Of a stretch of DNA of 5,431 bases, positions 1 through 5,300 are shown piece after piece (the first letter of the stretch is position 1; each line of letters begins with the position of its first letter). The DNA comes from Chloroflexota bacterium. GTDB taxonomy: Bacteria > Chloroflexota > Anaerolineae > B4-G1. Where the stretch lies: assembly GCA_030596915.1 (NCBI GenBank), contig JAUVSX010000246.1, positions 1 through 5,431 of the forward strand, written 5' to 3'. A program made the position numbers and the translations under genes. The notes under the pieces were generated by a model. The model was not told where the DNA came from. It saw nothing but the letters and a program-made list of their open reading frames with translations, and did not search any database.

Positions 1-165
1 GAACTGGGGACGTTGGTCGAGATACGACAGTAGCGGCCCACCAGCGGCTGGCAGGTTGGCCCGCCGGCGGCGAACACGCGGTCTGGCCGCTAGGCCCTCT
101 CAGGCTCGGCGTGAATCAGCACCCGATCCAGGCCTACGGGTGGCCCGGGGTTCACGGTGTTGCGA
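1..165. other. Non-coding stretch left of the antitoxin gene; no supported gene
   Basis: I find no protein of recognisable family in either strand here. Short open frames exist on both strands, as expected at this GC content, but none has a convincing start or ribosome binding site. On the plus strand a frame entering from the left edge ends at a TAG at 31-33; it is too short to identify and could be the tail of a gene outside the window. The only clear content is the copy of the transporter gene's 3' end at 90-135. Confidence 0.5.
90..135 (-). repeat. Near-direct repeat: second copy of the CDF transporter gene 3' end, including the stop codon
   Basis: Read on the minus strand, this stretch encodes Gly-Leu-Asp-Arg-Val-Leu-Ile-His-Ala-Glu-Pro-Glu followed by Arg-Ala and TAG. 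The real transporter gene ends with the same twelve residues, then Gln-Val and TAG, at 575-620. By eye 41 of 46 bases match, and the central 37 bases (99-135 against 584-620) match at 35 positions. Nothing upstream of this piece in the same frame resembles the rest of the transporter, so it is an isolated gene tail. The two copies have the same orientation and bracket the toxin-antitoxin remnant, which suggests insertion at a gene 3' end, or a collapsed tandem duplication. Confidence 0.85.
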
Positions 166-438
166 TCAGGAGGTCGGCGCCGTCCCTTCCGCGAGCTTCT
201 CAAGCACCCAGATATTGAGGAGGGTCTCGGCGGACACTCCCCGCTCATCAGCAGCTTCGGCAAGGCCTCGAGATAGCTGACTCTCGAGCGGATAGTATGC
301 TGCCTCGGACTGGATATCAACGTCGAATTCGACGGGCTCCGTCTGATCCCAGTAGTCCGCCAGGTCGTGGCTGTCCCAGAACTCGGCGATCTCCCTGTAC
401 GACGCGCCTTGCGAAATCGAACTCCTACCTTCGCTCAT
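166..438 (-). CDS. CopG/BrnA-type antitoxin of a type II toxin-antitoxin module (orphaned)
   Basis: This 90-residue protein looks like the CopG-type antitoxin that partners BrnT/RelE-fold toxins. Such antitoxins bind and neutralise the toxin and repress their own promoter. The N-terminal half carries the family's acidic and aromatic segment, Phe-Trp-Asp-Ser-His-Asp-Leu-Ala-Asp-Tyr-Trp at about residues 20-30, followed by Glu-Pro-Val-Glu-Phe-Asp-Val-Asp. Residues about 47-84 look like a short strand plus two helices of a ribbon-helix-helix DNA-binding fold, with Leu-Ser-Arg-Gly-Leu-Ala and Thr-Leu-Leu-Asn-Ile-Trp. I chose the ATG at 438 because a strong GGAGGAG lies just upstream; a GTG at 456 is in frame but less likely. 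The start overlaps the toxin remnant by 14 bases, the usual coupling in these modules. The gene looks intact although its toxin is truncated. Confidence 0.8.
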   Translation of the reverse strand: MSEGRSSISQGASYREIAEFWDSHDLADYWDQTEPVEFDVDIQSEAAYYPLESQLSRGLAEAADERGVSAETLLNIWVLEKLAEGTAPTS

Positions 439-574
439 GTCTCCTCCGCTCCGCACGCGTCATATCCCGCGCGGACAGAACCAGGGCACGCCTGTCTCTC
501 TTGTACACAAAGAAGACGATCAGATAGCGTCCTGCATCCGTCTGGCCGGCTGCGCTGTACACATCCTCCAGCGT
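425..574 (-). pseudogene. BrnT-type toxin remnant, N-terminal half missing
   Basis: The minus-strand frame gives 49 residues, from Thr-Leu-Glu-Asp-Val-Tyr through Gly-Gln-Thr-Asp-Ala-Gly-Arg-Tyr-Leu-Ile-Val to Ser-Ala-Arg-Asp-Met-Thr-Arg-Ala-Glu-Arg-Arg-Arg. These are the C-terminal hallmarks of BrnT-like ribonuclease toxins of the RelE superfamily: the Gly-Arg-Tyr-Leu strand and the closing Ser-Ala-Arg-Asp-Met-Thr plus Glu-Arg-Arg-Arg helix. Family members are usually around 85-95 residues, so roughly the first 40 are absent. The homology begins directly after the TAG of the transporter gene and in the same frame, with no ATG. A GTG at 562 with GGAGG two bases upstream could start a 45-residue product, but it would lack the N-terminal half of the fold. 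I infer an inactive toxin, leaving the downstream antitoxin an orphan. Confidence 0.75.
441..447 (-). promoter_or_regulatory. Shine-Dalgarno of the antitoxin, inside the toxin reading frame
   Basis: On the minus strand GGAGGAG ends two bases before the ATG at 438; taking GGAGG as the core gives a spacing of four. It is formed by the arginine codons near the end of the toxin remnant. It decides the antitoxin start and implies translational coupling to the upstream toxin frame. Confidence 0.65.
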
Positions 575-620
575 CTAGACCTGCTCCGGCTCGGCGTGAA
601 TCAGCACCCGGTCCAGGCCT
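575..620 (-). repeat. Near-direct repeat: 3' end of the CDF gene, partner of 90-135
   Basis: These are the last codons and TAG of the transporter gene. They are repeated in the same orientation at 90-135 with about five mismatches. The spacing between equivalent positions of the two copies is 485 bases, and everything between them is the toxin-antitoxin remnant plus short flanks. Confidence 0.85.
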
Positions 621-1993
621 GGGACCTCGTCACGTAGCCGGTCCTCGATCTGGCTGATCGTGCGGTGGGCCTCCGTCAGAGACATCTCGCCCGGCAGGCT
701 GCAATGCAGTGATACGACCCATCCACGCTCCCCTTCGCTCACCTGCAGATGGTGGCACTCGCTAACGCCAACAACCTCCCGCACCACCCGCTGCACCGCC
801 CGAGCTACGGCGCGTTCATCCGTGCTCGGGGTTGTCCCGTATCCGACCTCCCCACGGGGCTCAATGTGGGTAGTCACTTCAGCTAGCTGAGGAATGCCGG
901 CTCTGGCCCGGGCCTCGAGCAGCGATGCCTGAGCGTGGGCCTCGCGCAGCGAGAGAGAGCCATCAACTTCCAGGTGAACCTCCACGGAGTATCTCCCGCC
1001 GACCTCGCTAGCCCACACGGAGTGTATGGCCACCCCCAGGCCGTCAGCGAGCCGGCGTAGCGGGACCGTGATGCTCTCCTGGCGGCCGTCTCCCGCCGGC
1101 ACAGCGCCGGGCTCGACGTGAATCGTCACATCTTGGATCTCCGGGCGGGCTTCCCGCAGCCGGTCCTGTACCTCGTGGGCAATGGCGTGAGCCTGCGCCG
1201 TCGTCAGCTCGGGATCGACGCGGATGTGCAGATCAGCGTAGACGGCTCCCTCGTGCCCGCGACTGCGCGCCCGGTGGCTCGAGACAACGCCCGGTACCGA
1301 CATGGCGACCTGCACGACCTCGTCCGGCGGCATAATTACCTTGTCCATTAGCGGGGAGGCGCTCTCGCGGATGATATCGACGCCGATCTTGGCGATCACC
1401 AGGGCGATGAGCAGCGCCAGGATTGGATCGGCGAGGGGGTAACCCATCTGGACGGCGATCAGCCCGCCAATCACGGAGAGCGAGACGAAGATGTCAGCAC
1501 GGGTGTGGAGCGCGTCGGCGACGAGCACGTCGCTCTTCAGGCGGCGGCCCTCTCGCAGCTCATACCACACCACGATCACGTGGATGACGATGCTGAACAC
1601 CAGCACGCCGTAGCTCCACGCGTTGACCTCCATTTCGACCAACGAGGGTTCGCGCAGCCGCGCCACGGCGCTCCTGACCAACTCCCACGTCGTCAGGAAG
1701 AGAAGCATCGCAATCACCAGCGTCGTGAGACTCTCCGCCTTACGATGCCCGTAGGGGTGGTCCTCGTCGGCCGGGCGAGAGGCGATGAAGACACCCACCA
1801 GGCCAATCACGTTCGAGGCAGCGTCGAAGACCGAGTCGTATCCGTCGGCGATAATGCTCAGCGAACCCGTCCAGTAGCCAACGGTGAGCTTGGCGATGGT
1901 CGCAGCCAGATTGAGCGCCAGCGTGATCCACAGTACCCGCTGGACCTGGCGCAAGCTACTCATCGCCTTTGGCGCAGTATGCCCCATCCTCAT
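575..1993 (-). CDS. Cation diffusion facilitator (YiiP/FieF-like) metal efflux transporter with three tandem cytoplasmic metal-binding domains
   Basis: This inner-membrane proton-coupled exporter of divalent metals such as Zn, Cd or Fe is 472 residues from the ATG at 1993. About six membrane segments fall at residues 18-38, 44-71, 88-107, 126-144, 158-180 and 185-207. The transport site is Asp53 and Asp57 in TM2 with His163 and Asp167 in TM5, the DD-HD pattern of E. coli YiiP. Site B is Asp76, His79 and His83. After the membrane part come three copies of the ferredoxin-like dimerisation domain, at about 217-296, 304-382 and 392-470; most family members have one and are about 300 residues long. 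Each copy keeps YiiP-like ligand positions (His240/256/269/292/Glu294, His324/340/353/376/Glu378, His414/430/443/466/Glu468). The start is uncertain: ATGs at 1993, 1987 and 1963 all lack a strong ribosome site, while a GTG at 2113 has one and would add a Cys-rich stretch. The toxin remnant follows its stop in the same frame. The exact metal cannot be told from sequence. Confidence 0.92.
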   Translation of the reverse strand: MRMGHTAPKAMSSLRQVQRVLWITLALNLAATIAKLTVGYWTGSLSIIADGYDSVFDAASNVIGLVGVFIASRPADEDHPYGHRKAESLTTLVIAMLLFLTTWELVRSAVARLREPSLVEMEVNAWSYGVLVFSIVIHVIVVWYELREGRRLKSDVLVADALHTRADIFVSLSVIGGLIAVQMGYPLADPILALLIALVIAKIGVDIIRESASPLMDKVIMPPDEVVQVAMSVPGVVSSHRARSRGHEGAVYADLHIRVDPELTTAQAHAIAHEVQDRLREARPEIQDVTIHVEPGAVPAGDGRQESITVPLRRLADGLGVAIHSVWASEVGGRYSVEVHLEVDGSLSLREAHAQASLLEARARAGIPQLAEVTTHIEPRGEVGYGTTPSTDERAVARAVQRVVREVVGVSECHHLQVSEGERGWVVSLHCSLPGEMSLTEAHRTISQIEDRLRDEVPGLDRVLIHAEPEQV

Positions 1994-2005
1994 ACTCAGG
2001 CTTGA

Positions 2006-2033
2006 CCCGTGCACGGGGGCGCGACCCACCCCC
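2006..2033. promoter_or_regulatory. Palindrome and overlapping hairpin in the divergent intergenic region
   Basis: CCCGTGCACGGG at 2006-2017 is a perfect 12-base palindrome. Its right half overlaps a second possible stem, GGGGG at 2015-2019 with CCCCC at 2029-2033. The two structures compete for the same G tract. The site lies just upstream of the ATG starts of the transporter gene, inside its predicted transcript, and about 130 bases before the maf gene. It could be an operator or a leader structure affecting translation; there is no direct evidence for either, and G/C-rich palindromes arise by chance at this base composition. Confidence 0.3.
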
Positions 2034-2130
2034 TTCTCGGCTCCACCGTCCGTGCTACAATCTGGGCAGCACTGCAACGTGCAACCCCGAGAGCACAGCA
2101 GGCCGCACCTCACCGTGCGACCCTCATATC

Positions 2131-2158
2131 AATATAGCCCGCACCTTGAGCTTGTCAA
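2131..2158 (-). promoter_or_regulatory. Sigma-70-type promoter for the CDF gene
   Basis: On the minus strand a perfect TTGACA (2158-2153) is followed by a 16-base spacer and TATATT (2136-2131), one base off the TATAAT consensus. Transcription would begin near 2124, giving about 130 bases of leader before the ATG at 1993, or about 11 bases before the GTG at 2113. The -35 box lies two bases from the start codon of the divergent maf gene, so the maf leader overlaps this promoter. The TA remnant downstream has no promoter I can see and is probably read from here. Confidence 0.65.
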
Positions 2159-2160
2159 GA

Positions 2161-2838
2161 ATGGAAGCGAACCTCATCCTGGCCTCTGCCTCGCCTCGCC
2201 GGCGCGAGCTACTGACGTTGCTGAGACTGCCCTTCGATGTGACGCAGGCGGACGTGGACGAGGACCCCCGGCGTGGAGAGACGCCAGCCACCGTCGTCGT
2301 GCGCCTGAGCGAAGCGAAGGCGCGGGCCGCCGGTCGGGTGTTGGGGAGGACGCTCGGGACCGCCTCCGGCCCAGTGGTGATCGCGTGCGACACCATCGTT
2401 GCGCTCGAGGACAATATCCTCGGCAAGCCGCGCGATGCGGGCGACGCGACCGCAATGCTGCGTCGCCTGCGGGGACGGCGCCACGCGGTCCATAGCGCCA
2501 TCACTCTGCTGGACGCCGCCACTGGCCGTTCGCGGACGGACCTGGTGAGTACTCACATAGCCATGCGCCCCTATAGCGACGCGGAGGTCGCTGCCTACGT
2601 CGCCAGCGGCGATCCCCTGGACAAAGCCGGAGCCTACGCTATCCAGAACGCGAGCTTCCACCCGGTGGCCGAATATCGTGGCTGCTACGCGAACGTCGTG
2701 GGCCTCCCCCTCTGTCACTTGGCCCGCAGCCTCCGCACGTGGGAGATCGAGCCCCTCGCTGGCCTCCCCGTCAGGTGCCAGGCCCACACGGGACAGACCT
2801 GCCCCGTTTTTCAGGCCATTCTGGGGAGAGAGAAGTGA
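2161..2838 (+). CDS. maf: Maf/YhdE-family nucleoside triphosphate pyrophosphatase
   Basis: Maf proteins are cytoplasmic enzymes that hydrolyse non-canonical or excess nucleoside triphosphates to monophosphate and pyrophosphate; overproduction blocks septum formation in Bacillus. The 225-residue protein starts with the hallmark Leu-Ala-Ser-Ala-Ser-Pro-Arg-Arg-Arg-Glu-Leu (7-17). It continues with Leu-Ser-Glu-Ala-Lys-Ala (49-54), the catalytic-region Cys-Asp-Thr-Ile-Val (Asp77), Gly-Lys-Pro (88-90), Ser-Gly-Asp-Pro-Leu-Asp-Lys-Ala-Gly-Ala-Tyr (149-159, Lys155) and Cys-Tyr-Ala-Asn-Val-Val-Gly-Leu-Pro-Leu (175-184). The start is set by the conserved N-terminus; there is no clear Shine-Dalgarno sequence, although the frame is open further upstream. 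The segment after Ile161-Gln162 departs from the E. coli YhdE pattern, and the tail (about 193-225) is longer, with Cys206 and Cys214. The substrate subfamily (dTTP/UTP or m7GTP type) cannot be assigned with confidence. It points the same way as the downstream PBP gene but is separated from it by a repeat and a promoter. Confidence 0.93.
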   Translation: MEANLILASASPRRRELLTLLRLPFDVTQADVDEDPRRGETPATVVVRLSEAKARAAGRVLGRTLGTASGPVVIACDTIVALEDNILGKPRDAGDATAMLRRLRGRRHAVHSAITLLDAATGRSRTDLVSTHIAMRPYSDAEVAAYVASGDPLDKAGAYAIQNASFHPVAEYRGCYANVVGLPLCHLARSLRTWEIEPLAGLPVRCQAHTGQTCPVFQAILGREK

Positions 2839-2840
2839 CT

Positions 2841-2915
2841 CGCCACGGAGGCACGCAGTCCTCGGGGAGACAAGAGAGCTTTTTCTGACTCCGTGTTCTC
2901 CGTGCCTCTGCGGTG
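2841..2915. repeat. Imperfect palindromic intergenic repeat between maf and the PBP gene
   Basis: The arms 2841-2855 and 2901-2915 pair at 12 Watson-Crick and 2 G-T positions out of 15, enclosing a less regular middle. The right arm contains near-tandem 9-10-base units (ctccgtgtt, ctccgtgcct, ctgcggtg). From memory, dispersed elements of this style (CACAGAGG-type palindromes) occur in many Chloroflexota and other environmental genomes; I could not check that here. It starts two bases after the maf stop codon, so a transcript would fold it into a long hairpin. With the run of five T at 2880-2884 in the middle, it may weaken or stop maf transcription before the PBP promoter. Confidence 0.6.
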
Positions 2916-2933
2916 CAATTGCATGGTCTCTAG

Positions 2934-2961
2934 TTGGCACTCGCGGGGTTGCGGCTATAAT
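2934..2961 (+). promoter_or_regulatory. Strong sigma-70-type promoter of the PBP gene, leaderless arrangement
   Basis: TTGGCA at 2934-2939, one base off consensus, is followed by a 16-base spacer and a perfect TATAAT at 2956-2961. Counting the usual six or so bases after the -10 box places transcription start at about 2967-2970. This coincides with the tandem ATG ATG that begins the PBP. No Shine-Dalgarno sequence lies upstream of either ATG, so a leaderless mRNA is the simplest reading. Confidence 0.72.
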
Positions 2962-2966
2962 CATCT

Positions 2967-5180
2967 ATGATGAGAAAAGCTGCCCTCATCGTTGCCTGCC
3001 TGTTGCTCGTCGTGGCCTGCAAGGGTCCCGCAGTCGAGACACCTGCCCCACCCGCCTCGACGCCCACACCTTCCATCGCCCCTACACCCACGCCAGCCCG
3101 AGCCCTTCCCGACGCGACCGCCGCTCTCTTTCTCGATAGCTGGATGAGGGGCGACTACGGGACGATGTACAACCTCTTGAGCCCCACCAGCCGGGCCGCT
3201 ATCGACGCCGACGGCTTCGCCCACAGGTACCGGAGTACGTTGATCGAGGCGAGTGTGCTAACGGTCACGACCCGCCTGCAGTCTTCGCTCCGGGATGGTG
3301 ATCAAGCGTGGGCCGCATTCAACCTGAAGCTCGATACGGCGCTCGCCGGCACGCTCGTCACCGACACAATCATGTCGCTGAGCCGGCAGGGTGAGCAGTG
3401 GGGCGTCGACTGGGACGCGAGTCTTATCTGGCCGCAGCTAGCGGGCGATCACTACTTCCGAATGGAATACACCGTCCCGCTCCGCGCCAACATCTACGAC
3501 CTGAATGGGCTAGGGCTGGCGAGAGAGGGTACCATCGTCACGGTTGGCGTCATCCCCGGCGATGTCGAGGATGATGAAGCTGTGCTGGCCGCGCTGATGC
3601 AGATCACGGACCTCACCGCCGAGGAGATCCTGGGGCGCTACATTGACGCGCCGGCTACCTGGAAGACCACCATTGCCGACATTCCCGCCGAAGTCAGCAT
3701 TGAACACAACGACATGCTCGCCTCCACGCCGGGCATTTACCGGGATGAGAAGCCTGGCCGCATCTACCCCCACGGCGGCGCCGCGCCCCACATCGTCGGG
3801 TGGGTGGCGCCCGTGCCGGCCGAGCAGTTGGACGCCTATCGTGCCCGCGGGTACCGAGGGGACGAGTGGGTGGGCATTTACGGGATCGAGGCGTGGGGTG
3901 AGGAGATCCTGGGCGGCAAGCACGGGGGCAAGCTTACGCTCATCACCGGAGCCGGCGAGGTCGTCGAGGTGCTATCGGAGACCTCCGCCGTGCCCGGTCG
4001 CGCCATCTACACAACGATCGATCGCGACTTCCAGGAGAAGGTACAGCAGATACTGGGGCAGCGCAAGGGTGCAATCGTCGTGCTCGATGCGCGGACTGGC
4101 GCGGTCCGGGCGCTCGCCAGCAGCCCGGGCTTCGATTCGAACGTCTTCGTGGGCCCGGCGGGCGAGGTGGGCCGCTCGCAGCTTCTGGCCGACCCGCGTC
4201 ATCCTCTCGTCAATCGCGCCATCCACGGCATCTACCCCCTTGGCTCGGTCTTCAAGATCGTCACAATAGCCGCCGCGATGGAAGAGGCGCACATGGACCC
4301 GGTGGGTACGAGCTTCTTCTGCCCCGGATACTGGGACGGGCTGGGCGCCGCGGCGCGCAAGGCCTGCTGGACGAGCCACGGGGATATTACCCTCAAAGAT
4401 GCGCTCACCGCGTCGTGCGATGTCACGTTCTACGAGGTCGGGCTGACCCTCGATGGGGTGGGACAGGACATCCTCCCCGACTACGCCCGCGGGTTCGGCT
4501 TCGGCGTGTCAACCGGGCTGGAGGCACTACCTGATGATGCCGGGCTCGTACCAGACTACGAGTGGAAGGTCAACAACATCGGCGAAGCCTGGTGGGTCGG
4601 TGACACGATCAATCTGGCGATTGGCCAGGGCTACCTGCTAGTAACCCCGATACAGGTGGCGCGAATGATGGCGGCGGTCGCGAATGGGGGCACGCTGCTG
4701 CGCCCCTTCCTCATCGACCGTATCGGGTCAGGCGCGAACGGCGAGCCCGCCCAGGTGACCGAGCCCGAGGGCGTCGGCACGGTGCCGCTCAGCGCGGCGC
4801 ACCTGATAGCCATCCAAGAGGCGCTCCTGGGCGTGACCACGATGTCGATCGGTACTGCCCCCCATCGGTTCACCGGTCTGAGCATCCTCGTCGCGGGCAA
4901 GACGGGCACCGCCGAATCCGGCGGGCCGGAGACGATGCCCCACTCCTGGTTCGCCGCCTACGCCCCAGCCCACGACCCGGAGATCGCCATCGTAGTTATC
5001 GTCGAGAAAGTCGGCGAGGGTTCGACCTTCGCCGCGCCGATGACGCGCCAGGTCGTCGAGGCGTACTACGGCCTGCCCCTCACGCCATTGCCGCCCCAGG
5101 CGATGGAAGGCTACGCAACCCCGACGCCTCCTCCCGAGGCGACGGAAGAGATCACCACAACCATCCCCGCCGACCAGTAG
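2967..5180 (+). CDS. Lipoprotein class B penicillin-binding protein (PBP2-like transpeptidase with MecA-type N-terminal domain)
   Basis: This extracytoplasmic D,D-transpeptidase cross-links peptidoglycan stems and is the target of beta-lactams. The 737 residues begin with a lipoprotein signal: Met-Met-Arg-Lys, a hydrophobic run, then Leu-Val-Val-Ala-Cys with the lipobox Cys18. A Pro/Thr-rich linker runs to about 48. Residues 49-155 resemble the NTF2-like MecA N-terminal domain, about 165-340 the PBP dimerisation domain, and about 365-700 the transpeptidase. Active-site motifs are Ser427-Val-Phe-Lys430, Ser483-Cys-Asp485 and Lys645-Thr-Gly-Thr. SxD in place of SxN, together with Gly-Asp-Thr-Ile-Asn-Leu-Ala-Ile-Gly-Gln-Gly-Tyr (545-556), fits the PBP2/MrdA branch. 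Cys452 and Cys467 sit in the usual Cys-Pro-Gly...Cys-Trp context. The dimerisation signature is drifted: Arg-Ala-Asn-Ile-Tyr-Asp-Leu-Asn-Gly rather than Arg-Gly-x-Ile-x-Asp-Arg-Asn-Gly. A Pro/Thr-rich tail closes the protein. The first ATG is taken; the second, one codon on, is equally possible. Confidence 0.93.
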   Translation: MMRKAALIVACLLLVVACKGPAVETPAPPASTPTPSIAPTPTPARALPDATAALFLDSWMRGDYGTMYNLLSPTSRAAIDADGFAHRYRSTLIEASVLTVTTRLQSSLRDGDQAWAAFNLKLDTALAGTLVTDTIMSLSRQGEQWGVDWDASLIWPQLAGDHYFRMEYTVPLRANIYDLNGLGLAREGTIVTVGVIPGDVEDDEAVLAALMQITDLTAEEILGRYIDAPATWKTTIADIPAEVSIEHNDMLASTPGIYRDEKPGRIYPHGGAAPHIVGWVAPVPAEQLDAYRARGYRGDEWVGIYGIEAWGEEILGGKHGGKLTLITGAGEVVEVLSETSAVPGRAIYTTIDRDFQEKVQQILGQRKGAIVVLDARTGAVRALASSPGFDSNVFVGPAGEVGRSQLLADPRHPLVNRAIHGIYPLGSVFKIVTIAAAMEEAHMDPVGTSFFCPGYWDGLGAAARKACWTSHGDITLKDALTASCDVTFYEVGLTLDGVGQDILPDYARGFGFGVSTGLEALPDDAGLVPDYEWKVNNIGEAWWVGDTINLAIGQGYLLVTPIQVARMMAAVANGGTLLRPFLIDRIGSGANGEPAQVTEPEGVGTVPLSAAHLIAIQEALLGVTTMSIGTAPHRFTGLSILVAGKTGTAESGGPETMPHSWFAAYAPAHDPEIAIVVIVEKVGEGSTFAAPMTRQVVEAYYGLPLTPLPPQAMEGYATPTPPPEATEEITTTIPADQ

Positions 5181-5200
5181 GGCAGGTTTCCATACCTGCC
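5181..5200 (+). terminator. Hairpin immediately after the PBP stop codon
   Basis: GGCAGGT (5181-5187), loop TTCCAT and ACCTGCC (5194-5200) form a perfect 7-base stem starting at the first base after the TAG. No T run follows, so it is not a classical intrinsic terminator. It may act as a 3'-end stabiliser, or be part of a dispersed repeat. Confidence 0.4.
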
Positions 5201-5234
5201 GTCCCATCTGCCGTCCGTGCGCCGCAGACCTGCG

Positions 5235-5251
5235 CGGGATCTGCGATCCCG
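5235..5251. repeat. Small inverted repeat
   Basis: CGGGAT and ATCCCG form a perfect 6-base stem around a CTGCG loop. It lies within the non-coding tail after the PBP gene, without a T run, and its role is unknown. Confidence 0.3.
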
Positions 5252-5300
5252 TAGTGCGTTGCACGTTCCGCCCTGCCTCCTCTTGCGCCAAACCACCGTT

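Noticed and set aside
1505..2005. Open frame of 166 codons on the plus strand, opposite the transporter gene
   Set aside because: It is the antisense shadow of the CDF gene, which has clear family motifs throughout on the minus strand. The plus-strand translation is compositionally odd and matches no family I know.
2056..2061. TACAAT as a -10 box for maf on the plus strand
   Set aside because: There is no acceptable -35 at 16-18 bases upstream; the TTGACC at 2002-2007 is much too far away. It stays a weak possibility only.
1994..2130. Metal riboswitch in the CDF leader
   Set aside because: I could not recognise the conserved elements of the yybP-ykoY or other metal riboswitches. Only a short G5/C5 stem and a palindrome are visible.
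2209..2964. Open frame of 251 codons on the minus strand across maf
   Set aside because: It lies antisense to a well-conserved Maf gene, runs into the intergenic palindrome and resembles nothing. High GC content explains long antisense frames.
3643..4269. Open frame of 208 codons on the plus strand inside the PBP gene
   Set aside because: It is an out-of-frame shadow rich in Arg, Ser and Pro, within the continuous PBP reading frame.
4414..4422. Ser-Cys-Asp in place of the SxN motif, as a sign of an inactive PBP
   Set aside because: PBP2-branch proteins, including E. coli PBP2, carry Asp at this position, and the other two catalytic motifs are intact, so inactivity is not indicated.
2967..5180. 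The PBP as a MecA-type beta-lactam resistance determinant
   Set aside because: The NTF2-like N-terminal domain is shared by many ordinary class B PBPs and no regulatory mec genes are nearby. Sequence alone does not support resistance.
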